Source: Ruminococcus sp.
GTDB taxonomy: Bacteria; Bacillota; Clostridia; Oscillospirales; Ruminococcaceae
Assembly: GCA_017620025.1 (NCBI GenBank)
Contig: JAFZRF010000021.1
Span: forward strand, 1-51,575
Direction of reading: 5' to 3'
Length of the DNA: 51,575 nt
Shown here: positions 1-9,115 of the stretch, one piece after another
How positions within the stretch are numbered: position 1 is the stretch's first letter
Layout of the letters: each line of letters opens with the position of its first letter
Made by a program: the position numbers and the translations under genes
The notes under the pieces: generated by a model
The model's database searches: none
Told to the model about the DNA's origin: nothing
What the model saw: only the letters and a program-made list of their open reading frames with translations

Positions 1-34
1 CTCCGCTAAAGGGGCGCAGCCCCTTTAGAATCCC
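1..34 (+). repeat. Partial copy A of the dispersed multi-hairpin repeat
   Basis: The last 34 bases of the 174-bp repeat found complete at 23651-23824 and 47858-48031. It includes the terminal hairpin CTAAAGGGGC-GCA-GCCCCTTTAG and ends in AATCCC. The rest lies outside the window. It sits downstream of the bioY stop codon, again at a gene 3' end. Confidence 0.9.
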
Positions 35-44
35 AAACTATTTG

Positions 45-72
45 ATAAAATGAAAGGGCGCATCAGCGCCCT
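45..72 (-). terminator. Rho-independent terminator of bioY
   Basis: On the reverse strand, AGGGCGC-TGAT-GCGCCCT is followed by TTCATTTTATC. It starts a few bases after the bioY stop codon. Confidence 0.75.
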
Positions 73-76
73 CGAC

Positions 77-646
77 TTATATCTTCACATACTTTTTTAT
101 CCGTTCACTGAGAACAAAGGCAACAACAAGCTTTATCAGGTCAAACATCACAAACGGAGCAACACACCATTTCAAAGCGGTTGATATCTCCAAAGCACCT
201 TGTTCCGATGTGTACACTTTTATGAACCATATAGTTCCAAAAGCGTAGCAGACAGCTGTGCCCGCAACAAGAGAGGACAGGCGCAGAATATTCCTGACAG
301 CTTTCTTCTCTGCAGGTATCTTCTCAAAAACCATATACAAAAGAGCAATGAAAACAAATCCGATAAGGTAACCTCCGGTAGAGCCGAAAACCACTCCGGC
401 GCCGCTTTTTAAGCCTGCAAACACCGGAACACCTACAAGCCCTGTCATCAGATATACAACTATAGACAGAAGTCCGTTTCTGCCTCCGGTCAGCAATACC
501 GCAAGATATACGGCAAATGTCTGAAGCGTGAATGGCACGGCTGTCGGTATCTCTATCCAAGAACAGACTGCGATCAGAACTGTCATCAGCGCAGCGAGTA
601 CAAGTTCCTTTGTACTTAACAACGGTTTTGAAACTGAATTTTCCAT
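77..646 (-). CDS. bioY: BioY, substrate-binding subunit of a biotin ECF transporter
   Basis: BioY binds biotin in the membrane and works with the shared energy-coupling ATPase and transmembrane module of ECF transporters, which is not in this window. The 189-residue protein is almost wholly hydrophobic, with about six membrane segments. It shows the BioY-type stretches GLVGVPVFAG and GSTGGYLIGF. I start it at the ATG at 646 because a strong GGAGGT lies just upstream. An in-frame start 14 codons earlier has no such site and would fall inside the promoter's transcribed leader. The gene is monocistronic, with a consensus promoter buried in a biotin operator and its own terminator. The family call is firm; biotin is further supported by the operator. 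Confidence 0.95.
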   Translation of the reverse strand: MENSVSKPLLSTKELVLAALMTVLIAVCSWIEIPTAVPFTLQTFAVYLAVLLTGGRNGLLSIVVYLMTGLVGVPVFAGLKSGAGVVFGSTGGYLIGFVFIALLYMVFEKIPAEKKAVRNILRLSSLVAGTAVCYAFGTIWFIKVYTSEQGALEISTALKWCVAPFVMFDLIKLVVAFVLSERIKKYVKI

Positions 647-676
647 AATATACCTCCGATGTGATTTCTGAAGTAT

Positions 677-705
677 ATTATAGCACACAAATAAGCGCTT
701 GTCAA
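677..705 (-). promoter_or_regulatory. bioY promoter
   Basis: On the reverse strand, TTGACA (700-705) and TATAAT (677-682) are separated by exactly 17 bases, a perfect sigma-A match. The -35 box lies within the biotin operator at 695-734, so a bound repressor would block RNA polymerase directly. Confidence 0.9.
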
Positions 706-734
706 CCTATATTCAATATAAGGTTGACAAGCGC
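695..734. promoter_or_regulatory. BirA-type biotin operator
   Basis: TTGTCAACC (699-707), 14 bases, then GGTTGACAA (722-730) matches the known TTGTnAACC-N14/16-GGTTnACAA pattern bound by BirA repressors. The inverted repeat extends to 14-bp perfect arms (GCGCTTGTCAACCT at 695-708 and its complement at 721-734). It overlaps the -35 box of bioY. This implies a bifunctional BirA with a DNA-binding domain elsewhere in the genome; no birA is in the window. Confidence 0.9.
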
Positions 735-740
735 CTCTCG

Positions 741-3239
741 TTATTCAGTTTTAATTAGCTTATAGCCTGCATCTGTGACAGCTTTTTTCAAGTCACTTCG
801 GGATATTCCGGAACTTAAAATGATGACCGCAGTCCCGTCGGTATGGCTGACCTTGGCCTCTTCAACCTGAGGAAGAGCTTCAAGTGCCTTTTTAACTCTT
901 GCCTCACAGTGTTCACACATCATACCCTTGATATGCAGCGTTACAGTACCCGAGAGGCCGCTGCTTTTCTTTCGCTTGTTTACAGGTCTGTCGTGCTTCG
1001 TGCTGTGTATGTCAAGCAGATTAAGCCGCAGTGCGTTGCTCACAACGCAGAAGCTCGAAAGTGACATCGCTGCCGCCCCGAACATCGGCTGAAGCGTCCA
1101 GCCTGTGATCGGTATCCAGAGTCCGGCTGCAAGCGGTATGCCTATAACGTTGTAGATAAAGGCCCAGAACAGGTTCTGTTTGATATTGCGGAGGACTCCC
1201 TTGCTCAGACGTATCGCTGCCGGTACATCGCTCAGACGGCTTTTTACAAGGACGACATCAGCAGCATCTATGGCAACGTCGGTTCCGGCACCTATAGCTA
1301 TCCCGTTATCGGCACGTGTCAGTGCGGGCGCATCGTTTATGCCGTCACCGACCATAGTCACCTTTCCCTGAGACATCAGCCTGCGTATCTCCGATTCCTT
1401 ACCCGCGGGAAGAACGCCCGCAACTACTTCATCAACGCCGGCCTGTACTCCTATGGCATCGGCTGTGCGCTGATTATCACCGGTGAGCATCACAACACGG
1501 ATGCCCATATTTTTCAACTCTGATACGGCCTGTGCGCTTTCTTCCTTTATCACATCCGCTATGCCTATGGCTCCTATTACTTTGCCGTCAGCGGTAAATA
1601 GTACCGGGGTCTTACCTTTCTCCGCAAGCTCCTCGCAGGAGCGTCTGAGTTCATCGGAGACCTCTGCGATATCCGATATATATGCAAGACTTCCGCCGAC
1701 AAGAGCCTGACCGCCGCAGACGGCAGATACGCCGTTTCCGGCAAGTGCAGTGAATTCTGACACCGGTTCCGGTGATATACCGAGTTCAGCCGCCTTAGCT
1801 TTGACAGCCTCGGCAAAAAGATGTTCGCTTCCGTATTCGAGAGAGACAGCTTTCAACAGCAGTTCTTCCTCCGTAATGCCCGGAACAGGTATGATATCCG
1901 TTACTACCGGCTTTCCTGCTGTTACAGTACCTGTCTTATCAAGAACCGCTATCTCTGTACGGCCTGTATTCTCAAGTGATTCGGCAGTCTTGAAGAGTAT
2001 CCCGTTCTTCGCGCCTACTCCGCTTCCGACCATTACAGCGACCGGAGTTGCAAGACCGAGTGCACAGGGGCAGCTGATAACAAGAACGGATATACCTCTT
2101 GCAAGTGCAAATCCGGTGTCCTTTCCGGCAAGCAGCCATATTACCACAGTAATGAAGGCTATAGCTATAACAGCAGGTACGAAAACTCCCGATACCTTGT
2201 CTGCTGTTTTGGCAATAGGCGCTTTTGTTGCGGCGGCATCACTGACCATTCGTATCACCTGGGAGAGTGTCGTATTCTCTCCGACACGTGTAGCACGGCA
2301 GCGGAGGAAGCCTGTTGTATTGATCGTACCGGCAGATACTGCATCGCCGGCAGACTTATCTGCCGGAACGCTTTCTCCCGTAAGTGAAGCTTCATTCACG
2401 GCACTCGTTCCTTCAATAACTGCCCCGTCTACCGGGATATTCTCGCCCGGGCGCACAAGGAAGATATCCCCTGCCGAGACTTGTTCGACCGGTACATTTA
2501 GCTCTTTGCCCTCACGCTCAATGCAGGCAGTTTTCGGAGCAAGCTTCATCAGGCTTTTCAGTGCGTCAGTTGTCTTGCCTTTAGATCGTGCTTCAAGCAG
2601 TTTGCCTACGGTGATAAGGGTGAGTATCATGGCTGCCGATTCAAAATACAAGCCGTGAAGTCGTTCATGTGCCGCAGAGGTATCGCCTTTTGTAAGCTCG
2701 GACAGCATACCGAACAGCTGAATCGTGCTCCATATAAATGAAGCGCCGGAACCCATCGCTACAAGCGCATCCATATTCGGAGCACGGTTAAGGATGCTGC
2801 GTGCGCCGCTGATAAAGAACCGCTGATTTATTATCATAACAACGGCAGACAGAAGCAGCTGCAGGAGCGCATTTGCTGCTGGTGTCTCTTCAAGCAAGGA
2901 CGGCAGCGGAAGGCCAAGCATATTATGCCCCATCGACAAATACATCAGGATAAGAAGGAATACCAGAGAAGAGAAAAGTCTTTTCTTCATAACAGAAGTC
3001 TCGTCGGTCTGTTCCGCTTTTTCAGAAGCCTGAGGGGCGCCTTTTACAGAGGCACCGTACCCAGCCTTTTCTACGGCGTTTATTACAGCTTCAGGACTTG
3101 CACTGCCTTCTACGCCCATCGATCCGGTAAGAAGGTTCACGGAACAGCTTTCAACTCCGGGTACGCTGCTCACAGCTTTCTCTACTCTTGCACTGCACGC
3201 TGCACAGCTCATGCCTGTAACGCTGTACTGATCCATCAT
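741..3239 (-). CDS. copA: CopA-type copper-translocating P1B ATPase
   Basis: Exports cuprous ions across the cytoplasmic membrane at the cost of ATP. The 832-residue protein has an N-terminal heavy-metal domain with GMSCAAC (residues 9-15), membrane segments, the TGES actuator motif, the CPC transport motif near residue 390 (ISCPCALG), the phosphorylated aspartate in DKTGT near 434, and the GDGINDAP hinge. A second heavy-metal domain with GMMCEHC occupies about the last 67 residues. Having metal-binding domains at both ends is less common than two N-terminal ones. Two adjacent ATGs (3239 and 3236) share the same GGAG site. It is a single gene with its own promoter; I see no copper chaperone gene or clear CsoR or CopY site beside it. 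Confidence 0.95.
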   Translation of the reverse strand: MMDQYSVTGMSCAACSARVEKAVSSVPGVESCSVNLLTGSMGVEGSASPEAVINAVEKAGYGASVKGAPQASEKAEQTDETSVMKKRLFSSLVFLLILMYLSMGHNMLGLPLPSLLEETPAANALLQLLLSAVVMIINQRFFISGARSILNRAPNMDALVAMGSGASFIWSTIQLFGMLSELTKGDTSAAHERLHGLYFESAAMILTLITVGKLLEARSKGKTTDALKSLMKLAPKTACIEREGKELNVPVEQVSAGDIFLVRPGENIPVDGAVIEGTSAVNEASLTGESVPADKSAGDAVSAGTINTTGFLRCRATRVGENTTLSQVIRMVSDAAATKAPIAKTADKVSGVFVPAVIAIAFITVVIWLLAGKDTGFALARGISVLVISCPCALGLATPVAVMVGSGVGAKNGILFKTAESLENTGRTEIAVLDKTGTVTAGKPVVTDIIPVPGITEEELLLKAVSLEYGSEHLFAEAVKAKAAELGISPEPVSEFTALAGNGVSAVCGGQALVGGSLAYISDIAEVSDELRRSCEELAEKGKTPVLFTADGKVIGAIGIADVIKEESAQAVSELKNMGIRVVMLTGDNQRTADAIGVQAGVDEVVAGVLPAGKESEIRRLMSQGKVTMVGDGINDAPALTRADNGIAIGAGTDVAIDAADVVLVKSRLSDVPAAIRLSKGVLRNIKQNLFWAFIYNVIGIPLAAGLWIPITGWTLQPMFGAAAMSLSSFCVVSNALRLNLLDIHSTKHDRPVNKRKKSSGLSGTVTLHIKGMMCEHCEARVKKALEALPQVEEAKVSHTDGTAVIILSSGISRSDLKKAVTDAGYKLIKTE

Positions 3240-3265
3240 ATCATCTCCTTTGTTATCTTATACTA

Positions 3266-3294
3266 ATTATATCAGTTTATACCACGGCAGTCAA
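3266..3294 (-). promoter_or_regulatory. copA promoter
   Basis: On the reverse strand, TTGACT (3289-3294), a 17-base spacer and TATAAT (3266-3271), 26 bases upstream of the copA start. It is transcribed away from the promoter at 3313-3341. Confidence 0.85.
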
Positions 3295-3312
3295 GGCACT
3301 GATCCGGAAGTG

Positions 3313-3341
3313 TTGACTAATATTCGTTGAAATGCTATAAT
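3313..3341 (+). promoter_or_regulatory. Promoter of the small membrane protein gene
   Basis: TTGACT (3313-3318), 17 bases, TATAAT (3336-3341). It lies 33 bases before the start at 3375 and is divergent from the copA promoter. Confidence 0.85.
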
Positions 3342-3374
3342 ATGATTATAAATGACACAATGGAGGGACATATC

Positions 3375-3668
3375 ATGGCTATAAAAAACAAAAAGACAAG
3401 AAGATTATTCATCATAGCTTTCATGCTGTTCGTGCTTCTTTTCCCGTTCAGGCTCAATACAGCAGAACGTTCTCTTTGCTATCAGTCTGTTCTCTTCGGT
3501 TTTGAACGCACAAGAGAAGGAAACGAAAAACCTGTACCGACAACACCAAACGATCCGAACTCAGTAGGTGTTGTCAGTTACGAGGACAGAGATGTAATAA
3601 GGCTCCTGTTCTTTAAAGTATCCGACAAGACTACCAATTACGAAGGCTGGGTCAATCCGCCGTACTAA
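3375..3668 (+). CDS. Small single-pass membrane or secreted protein, unknown function
   Basis: I do not recognise this 97-residue protein. A lysine-rich start (MAIKNKKTRR) is followed by one hydrophobic segment at about residues 11-25, so it is either membrane-anchored by its N terminus or secreted. The remainder is polar, with TTPNDPNS and ending GWVNPPY. The start at 3375 is set by the GGAGGG at 3362-3367; an upstream in-frame ATG has no ribosome site. It has its own promoter and terminator, so it is a monocistronic gene and not a shadow frame. Divergence from copA may be coincidental. Confidence 0.75.
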   Translation: MAIKNKKTRRLFIIAFMLFVLLFPFRLNTAERSLCYQSVLFGFERTREGNEKPVPTTPNDPNSVGVVSYEDRDVIRLLFFKVSDKTTNYEGWVNPPY

Positions 3669-3676
3669 ATCAGAAT

Positions 3677-3712
3677 GCCCGCAGGAATCAAACCTGCGGG
3701 CAATATTATTAT
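3677..3712 (+). terminator. Rho-independent terminator
   Basis: GCCCGCAGG and CCTGCGGGC (3677-3701) with a 7-base loop, followed by an A/T-rich run. It ends the gene at 3375-3668. The following 220 bases up to the histidine kinase contain no gene that I can support. Confidence 0.85.
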
Positions 3713-3933
3713 ATATGATCATTACACAGAAATATCTGCACAAAACAAATGAGCCTCCTCTTCAGGAAGCTCATCTGCCATGATATAGGGATTATTGGGG
3801 ATTTAATAATATAATGTTGGGGTAAACATTATACTACCATGAAAATCAGCTTTGGGATCTCTCCCTTAGCAACTATATTATAACCCACCTATGTGATGAT
3901 TCTGTGAAAATAATAGTCGTACTATCAACGGAT

Positions 3934-5415
3934 TTAATCAACGCTTTTCACTGATTTTTGTTCATGTTCAACATTTTTGACATCTCCGATCTTGAACCAG
4001 AATGTCGAACCTTTTCCGATCGTGCTGCGGACACCGCAATCATAGCCATGAAGTTTCAGGACAGCCTTTACGATCGAGAGACCGAGACCTGTTCCGACGA
4101 CCTCACGCTTGTGGTTCTCGGAACGGTAATACTTGTCGAATATCAGCTTGATCTTATCTTCCTCGATGCCGTTGCCGGTATCCTCGACTTCAATTATTAC
4201 ACCGTCAGCAACATTTTTCTGCCGGACGAAGACCTGCTTGTCGTCTCCGGTATAGTTGATAGCGTTATTGATAAGGTTGTATATGACCTGCTCGATCTTG
4301 ACGACATCACAGTATACCATGCGTTCCTCGTCGGGAGTAAAATGTATACTATAGCCCATCTGATCGGATATTCCCTTGAAACGTCCGATGATCGCAGTGA
4401 GCTTGTCACGTATCTCGAACTCTGATGGAGATAGCTTCTGCCTGCCGCTCTCAAGCTTGGAAAGATCGAGAATATCGTTTACCATAGCAGAAAGCCGGTC
4501 GGTCTCATTGATGATTATTCCAAGATGCTCGTTGCGCTTGACGGGATTATCGCCGGAGAGATCACGAATCATCTCGGCGTATGCCTTGAGCATGGTAAGC
4601 GGAGTGCGCAGATCGTGTGAGACGTTGGCTATCAGGTCACGCTGCATGGTATCAACACGCATAAGCTCCTTTTCCGCATAGGTCAGCGTCTCTGCAAGCT
4701 TGCGCACCTCAAGGTATCCCCTTCCGTCAAACTGTGTATCAAATTCACCGTGTGCAAGATGCTCTGCGGAATCGGTTATCCTGTCGATAGGTCTTGCTAT
4801 ACGTCTTGCCATGAAAAGCGATATCACAAGGGCAAAGAGTATCAGTATGGCCGTAATGATGAGCAGCTGACGCTTTATGATCGTTACAGTCGAATCGACA
4901 GGTTCAAGTGCAGCATTTATAAGGAGATAGCACTCCGGCTGATCCGGAGACATAAGAAGTCCGCCATAGATGATCATCTTGTACTTTGTTCGCGGATTCT
5001 CGTCAAGCAGCAAGGATGGCTGATAGTTGTTATCTTTGATCATGGATGTGTATTTCTTCACGTTTACGCTGTTCTCACGTCCATGTATCATACAGTCACC
5101 GAGAATATGCTTGCTGGTGTATGATCTGCCGTATCTGTCAAGTATCTCGACACAGACGTTATTCTTTACCGCAAAGGTGTTTATCGTGTCTAAGAATGCC
5201 TTCTCGTCGCCTGATTCGTAAGCCTTGGTTATCTGCTCCGCCGTCTTGCTTACATCAAGCTTCGTCATCTTCCTGTAGAAGGACTCAAAGAACAGAGCCT
5301 GAAAAAGCCAGAGCAGGACGAATACTATGATCGTGAAGACAATAAAGTACGTCCATATAGTGAATTTCAGCGGCACCTGCCCCATCAGGGCACGGTACTT
5401 CTTAGTTAACTTCAA
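3934..5415 (-). CDS. Membrane sensor histidine kinase (HAMP, HisKA, HATPase)
   Basis: Partner kinase of the adjacent response regulator. The 493-residue protein has a first membrane segment at about 17-43, an extracellular sensing region of about 140 residues, a second membrane segment near 182-202, HAMP, the phospho-accepting His267 in VSHDLRTPL, and ATPase boxes NLINNAINY, EDTGNGI and GTGLGLSIV. The reading frame overlaps the regulator's end by 14 bases, so they are translationally coupled. The first possible start is TTG at 5415 with a weak ribosome site; an ATG at 5385 is the alternative and would shorten the cytoplasmic tail by 10 residues. The signal it senses cannot be told from sequence. 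Confidence 0.93.
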   Translation of the reverse strand: MKLTKKYRALMGQVPLKFTIWTYFIVFTIIVFVLLWLFQALFFESFYRKMTKLDVSKTAEQITKAYESGDEKAFLDTINTFAVKNNVCVEILDRYGRSYTSKHILGDCMIHGRENSVNVKKYTSMIKDNNYQPSLLLDENPRTKYKMIIYGGLLMSPDQPECYLLINAALEPVDSTVTIIKRQLLIITAILILFALVISLFMARRIARPIDRITDSAEHLAHGEFDTQFDGRGYLEVRKLAETLTYAEKELMRVDTMQRDLIANVSHDLRTPLTMLKAYAEMIRDLSGDNPVKRNEHLGIIINETDRLSAMVNDILDLSKLESGRQKLSPSEFEIRDKLTAIIGRFKGISDQMGYSIHFTPDEERMVYCDVVKIEQVIYNLINNAINYTGDDKQVFVRQKNVADGVIIEVEDTGNGIEEDKIKLIFDKYYRSENHKREVVGTGLGLSIVKAVLKLHGYDCGVRSTIGKGSTFWFKIGDVKNVEHEQKSVKSVD

Positions 5416-6079
5416 ACTTGTATCCCATTCCTCTCAGGGTTACGATGAATTTCCTGTACTCACCAAGACTGTTTCTGAGCATCTTGATATGAGTATCAAC
5501 AGTTCTGTCATCACCGAAGAAATCATAGCCCCATACCTCTTCAAGGAGCTTGTCTCTTGAAAGAGCAATATTCTTGTTACGCACAAGGTAGAACAGGAGA
5601 TCGTACTCCTTGGGAGTCATTGAAGCCTTTTCGCCGTTGACATAGACCTCACGGCCGGATATATCCACCTCGAGCCCTTCAAACACATATTTGTCAGGCT
5701 GTGCTGCGTCGGCAACCTTGGTATTGCGCTTGAGCACTACCTTGACTCTTGCCATGAGCTCCTTTGGTGAGAAGGGCTTTACCACATAATCGTCAACGCC
5801 TATCTCGAAGCCGAAGAGCTTGTCGTACTCCTCGCCTCTTGCAGACAGCATGATGACAGGGATATTCTTACTCTTGTGTATCTCCTTGCAGGCCGAATAA
5901 CCGTCAAGTCTCGGCATCATAACGTCCATGATGATGAGATCATAGTCGTTATCGTGGCAGAGAGTTACCGCCTCCATGCCGTTCTCAGCCTCTGTAACCT
6001 CGTAACCTTCAAATTCCGCATACTCTCTTACGACCTTGCGGATATTGATTTCATCGTCTACTATAAGAATGTGAGCCAT
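5402..6079 (-). CDS. OmpR/PhoB-family response regulator
   Basis: DNA-binding output of the two-component pair with the kinase encoded just downstream. The 225-residue protein has a receiver domain with the acidic pair near residues 8-10, the phosphorylation site Asp52 (IIMDVMMPRLDG) and Lys102 (VKPFSP). A C-terminal winged helix carries TPKEYDLL and the usual RTVDTHIKMLR recognition helix. I start it at 6079, where a GGAGGT lies 5-10 bases upstream. The open frame extends 53 codons further upstream, but that stretch is not protein-like. Its targets are unknown. Confidence 0.95.
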   Translation of the reverse strand: MAHILIVDDEINIRKVVREYAEFEGYEVTEAENGMEAVTLCHDNDYDLIIMDVMMPRLDGYSACKEIHKSKNIPVIMLSARGEEYDKLFGFEIGVDDYVVKPFSPKELMARVKVVLKRNTKVADAAQPDKYVFEGLEVDISGREVYVNGEKASMTPKEYDLLFYLVRNKNIALSRDKLLEEVWGYDFFGDDRTVDTHIKMLRNSLGEYRKFIVTLRGMGYKFEVN

Positions 6080-6246
6080 AAAAACCTCCGTAGTATTGGT
6101 ATATTCGTTATATGCATCAACAGGGCAGACATACGCCCCGCAACTATACAAGTCTATTTTAACATACAAAAGTGAATAAATTGTGAAGTTTTCTTGTACA
6201 TTTACAGTAAATTTATAAAAAATGTATTGTAAGTACAAAAATCATA

Positions 6247-6275
6247 TTGACTTTTTAGGTTATAATTGCTATAAT
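6247..6275 (+). promoter_or_regulatory. Promoter of the GGDEF/EAL operon
   Basis: TTGACT (6247-6252), 17 bases, TATAAT (6270-6275), 52 bases upstream of the TTG start at 6328. Confidence 0.85.
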
Positions 6276-6327
6276 AGTAATAAGTGGAGCTATAAATCTG
6301 CTAATTTGAACGAAGGAGGCGGAGAAT

Positions 6328-8568
6328 TTGAAGAAGAGCAAGCCTCTTGCTGCGGCTGTTATTATTGCTGCTGCTACTGCTCTTATCATTATCCTTTCAC
6401 TGATCAGACCAGAACAAAGCAAGATAATGATAGTTATTTACATCTGTACTATTCTCGGCCTCGGACTGCTGACCTACCTTATGAGCAAGCTGTATCTCTC
6501 TTTGCGTTCGTCAGTGGATATGGACGATTTTACAGGCATCGCAGAAGGTCTCAATACAGAGATCGTTGTATGGAGCGATGACCTTTCATATATCTTTATG
6601 AACGATCAGCTCCGAAAGCTGCTCGCCATCCCCGAGGAGAAGAAGGATCTCAAGCAGGATCTTATCAAGGCCTTCGGCGGAGAGCATGACGGTGCCAATA
6701 TATTCAAAACAATCACAGAGAACGGCAGCCATGAGGCAAGCTTTACAAACACTTACGGACAACTGATAACTATCGCATGGAGCACTTCCCTTATCAAGAA
6801 ACGCAAGAAGAATGCTCTTTATCTCAGCAACGGCTTCAACCTCACCGACATCAAGAAGATGAGAACAAGCCTTGCAAGCGCTAACGACTTCTTTAACAAC
6901 GCAATGAATCTCGCCGAGATCGGTTTCATTATGAGTACCGACAGGAAGAGATATGCCGCCTCTCCCGAAACCGTCAGGATGCTCGGACTCAGAGCTACGA
7001 GCGTGGATCTGAAGGAGTTCCGTTCACTCATCGAGCCCAGCACAAGAATGGAATTCGACCACGCTATCAAGACCGCCTTCGACAACTACGGTGAGGTTAA
7101 GAACATCGAACTGAGGATAAAGTCTGCCAACGGCACATACAGATGGTATTCCTTCCGTTACAAGGCCATCAAGGCTACCGGCAACACCCTTCCCCTCTTC
7201 GGCGGCGCTCTTATGGATATCACCCATGAGCACGAGAAGGACGCTATCATCGAAAAGCTCGCTTTTACCGACGAGGTCACAAAGAACGCCAACCGCAACA
7301 AGCTCCTTGACTGGGGTAAGACTGTGTATGAGCGCTGTAAGACCGGAAACTCCTCCTACTGGATAATCGTATTCGATATCGACCGTTTTCACATCATCAA
7401 TGATACCTGCGGCTACGAGCAGGGAAACAAGATCCTCAAGGATTTCTCCGACATACTCTGCAAGGTGAAGGAGAACTACAAATCAGACGCACTTGCAGCA
7501 CGTATCAGCGGTGATAATTTCGCCCTGATTCTCCCGTACAATCCGTTTGAAAAGGACGAGCCCTCCGCAACCATCAAGAGGGTACAGCTCGAGTTCTCAA
7601 AGCTCGATATAGACGACTTTGCCGCTATCAATCTCAGCTGCTCTGCAGGCTATTCACGTATGCCCGATGACGGAAGATCATTCCTTGATGTCATGGAGCA
7701 CGCTGAATTTGCACTCAAATCTGCAAGCGGCTTCCAGAATTCCATACGTGCATACGAGCCTAAGATGCACGATTCGATCATCGACAGCACAGAGCTTGAA
7801 AAGGCACTTGCCCGTGCAATCGAAAACAACGAGCTCAAGCTCTATTACCAGCCCAAGATCGACCTCAAATCAGGAAGGCTCATGGGCGTTGAGGCTCTTA
7901 TACGCTGGATAAAACCCGACGGTACCATTGTAAAGCCCGATAATTTCGTCCCCGTTGCAGAAAGCTCACACCTTATCAGCAAGATAAGCGATTTCGTTCT
8001 CAACGAGGGCTGCCGTCAGAACAAGATGTGGCAGAGAATGGGCTTTCCCAATATAGTTATGTCAATAAACTTCACCTCGAGTGACTTCTACCAGAAGGAT
8101 CTCAAGGAGAAGGTATCAGAAGCACTCAGGCGCAATAATCTCGAACCGCAGTGGCTCGAGGTAGAGCTCACAGAAACACTTGCGCTGAGCGATATAGATT
8201 TTGCAGTAAGTCAGATGAACAAGCTGCGTGAGCTCGGAGTTAAGCTCGCTATGGACGATTTCGGAACCGGCTATTCGTCTCTGAGCTATCTGCAGATACT
8301 TCCCATAACTCTGCTGAAACTCGATCGTTCTTTCATAACAGACATCCAGAACGATAATATAGCTTATGAGATCGTATCAGCCGTTATCAGGATCGCCAAG
8401 TCCAAGAAGATCGAGACGATCGCTGAAGGCATTGAAAACCTCGAGCAGCAGAAGATCCTGCGTGAGGCAGGATGTGACCTTGGTCAGGGCTACCTCTACG
8501 GAAGACCTATGCCTCATACCGAGCTTGAGGAATTCTTCCGCAGGAACATGAGGAGAAAGAAAAGATGA
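6328..8568 (+). CDS. PAS-GGDEF-EAL protein, probable c-di-GMP phosphodiesterase with degenerate GGDEF
   Basis: Predicted to hydrolyse cyclic di-GMP at the membrane. The 746-residue protein has two N-terminal membrane segments (about 7-27 and 33-53), PAS-like sensing regions, a GGDEF domain at about 300-440 and an EAL domain at about 480-735. The GGDEF signature reads SGDNF (394-398), so cyclase activity is unlikely; such domains often bind GTP and regulate EAL. The EAL domain keeps the expected residues: Glu522 in EALIRW, NFTSSDF, ELTET, DDFGTGYSS, KLDRSF, EGIEN and GQGYLYGRP. Translation starts at TTG, fixed by the GGAGGCGGAG just before it. The next gene overlaps it by 4 bases. Confidence 0.92.
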   Translation: MKKSKPLAAAVIIAAATALIIILSLIRPEQSKIMIVIYICTILGLGLLTYLMSKLYLSLRSSVDMDDFTGIAEGLNTEIVVWSDDLSYIFMNDQLRKLLAIPEEKKDLKQDLIKAFGGEHDGANIFKTITENGSHEASFTNTYGQLITIAWSTSLIKKRKKNALYLSNGFNLTDIKKMRTSLASANDFFNNAMNLAEIGFIMSTDRKRYAASPETVRMLGLRATSVDLKEFRSLIEPSTRMEFDHAIKTAFDNYGEVKNIELRIKSANGTYRWYSFRYKAIKATGNTLPLFGGALMDITHEHEKDAIIEKLAFTDEVTKNANRNKLLDWGKTVYERCKTGNSSYWIIVFDIDRFHIINDTCGYEQGNKILKDFSDILCKVKENYKSDALAARISGDNFALILPYNPFEKDEPSATIKRVQLEFSKLDIDDFAAINLSCSAGYSRMPDDGRSFLDVMEHAEFALKSASGFQNSIRAYEPKMHDSIIDSTELEKALARAIENNELKLYYQPKIDLKSGRLMGVEALIRWIKPDGTIVKPDNFVPVAESSHLISKISDFVLNEGCRQNKMWQRMGFPNIVMSINFTSSDFYQKDLKEKVSEALRRNNLEPQWLEVELTETLALSDIDFAVSQMNKLRELGVKLAMDDFGTGYSSLSYLQILPITLLKLDRSFITDIQNDNIAYEIVSAVIRIAKSKKIETIAEGIENLEQQKILREAGCDLGQGYLYGRPMPHTELEEFFRRNMRRKKR

Positions 8569-9083
8569 AGCTATATATAAAACAAAAGGTCTTTTCATGG
8601 AATGACAAGTTCATAGTGAAGGACGAGGAAGACAATGATGCATATGTAGTCAGCGGCGAGATTTTCTCCCTGAAGCGCAAGCTTCATATAAGGGACACAG
8701 AGGACAGAGAGCTCGCCAATGTTCAGCAGAAGCCCTTGTCATTTATGCCGAGGTACGCTGTCGCACTCCATACCGGTGAAAAGCTGACTGTACATCAGCG
8801 TATGTCATTTCTCAGATCAAAATATGATGTCGAGCCTATCGGCTGGAGAGTCGAAGGCAAGGTGAATCAGCATGAGTTTTCGATATTCAGCGGAAACAAC
8901 ACTGTCGCAGTGATTAAAAAGGCTTATTTCACATGGGGCGACAGCTACGAGATCACGATAGAAGATCCGGAAAATGAGCTTGCAGTCCTCTCAGTTGTGC
9001 TAACTATAGACTGCATGAAGGCTGACTGTGATTCTGTCATGATTTCAAGTCCCGGCTTCGGTATCAATGCCGGTGCGGTATAA
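8565..9083 (+). CDS. LURP-one-related (tubby-like fold) protein
   Basis: The 172-residue protein fits the LURP-one-related family (DUF567), a beta-barrel fold related to tubby. It begins with the family's typical pattern of a short strand followed by FSWNDKFIVKDEED, then alternating beta stretches including GWRVEGKVNQHEFSIF and a WGDSYEITIED segment. It has no signal peptide or membrane segment. Biochemical function in bacteria is not established, although membrane or lipid binding is suggested by the fold. The start codon overlaps the stop of the phosphodiesterase gene (ATGA), so the two are co-translated. That pairing may mean it acts with the c-di-GMP protein, but this is inference. Confidence 0.8.
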   Translation: MKLYIKQKVFSWNDKFIVKDEEDNDAYVVSGEIFSLKRKLHIRDTEDRELANVQQKPLSFMPRYAVALHTGEKLTVHQRMSFLRSKYDVEPIGWRVEGKVNQHEFSIFSGNNTVAVIKKAYFTWGDSYEITIEDPENELAVLSVVLTIDCMKADCDSVMISSPGFGINAGAV

Positions 9084-9115
9084 ACGCACTGCGAATAAAC
9101 AACGGAGGTATTACT

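Noticed and set aside
1750-2658. 302-residue open frame opposite copA
   Set aside because: It lies wholly antisense to well-conserved copA codons, has no ribosome site and no recognisable domain.
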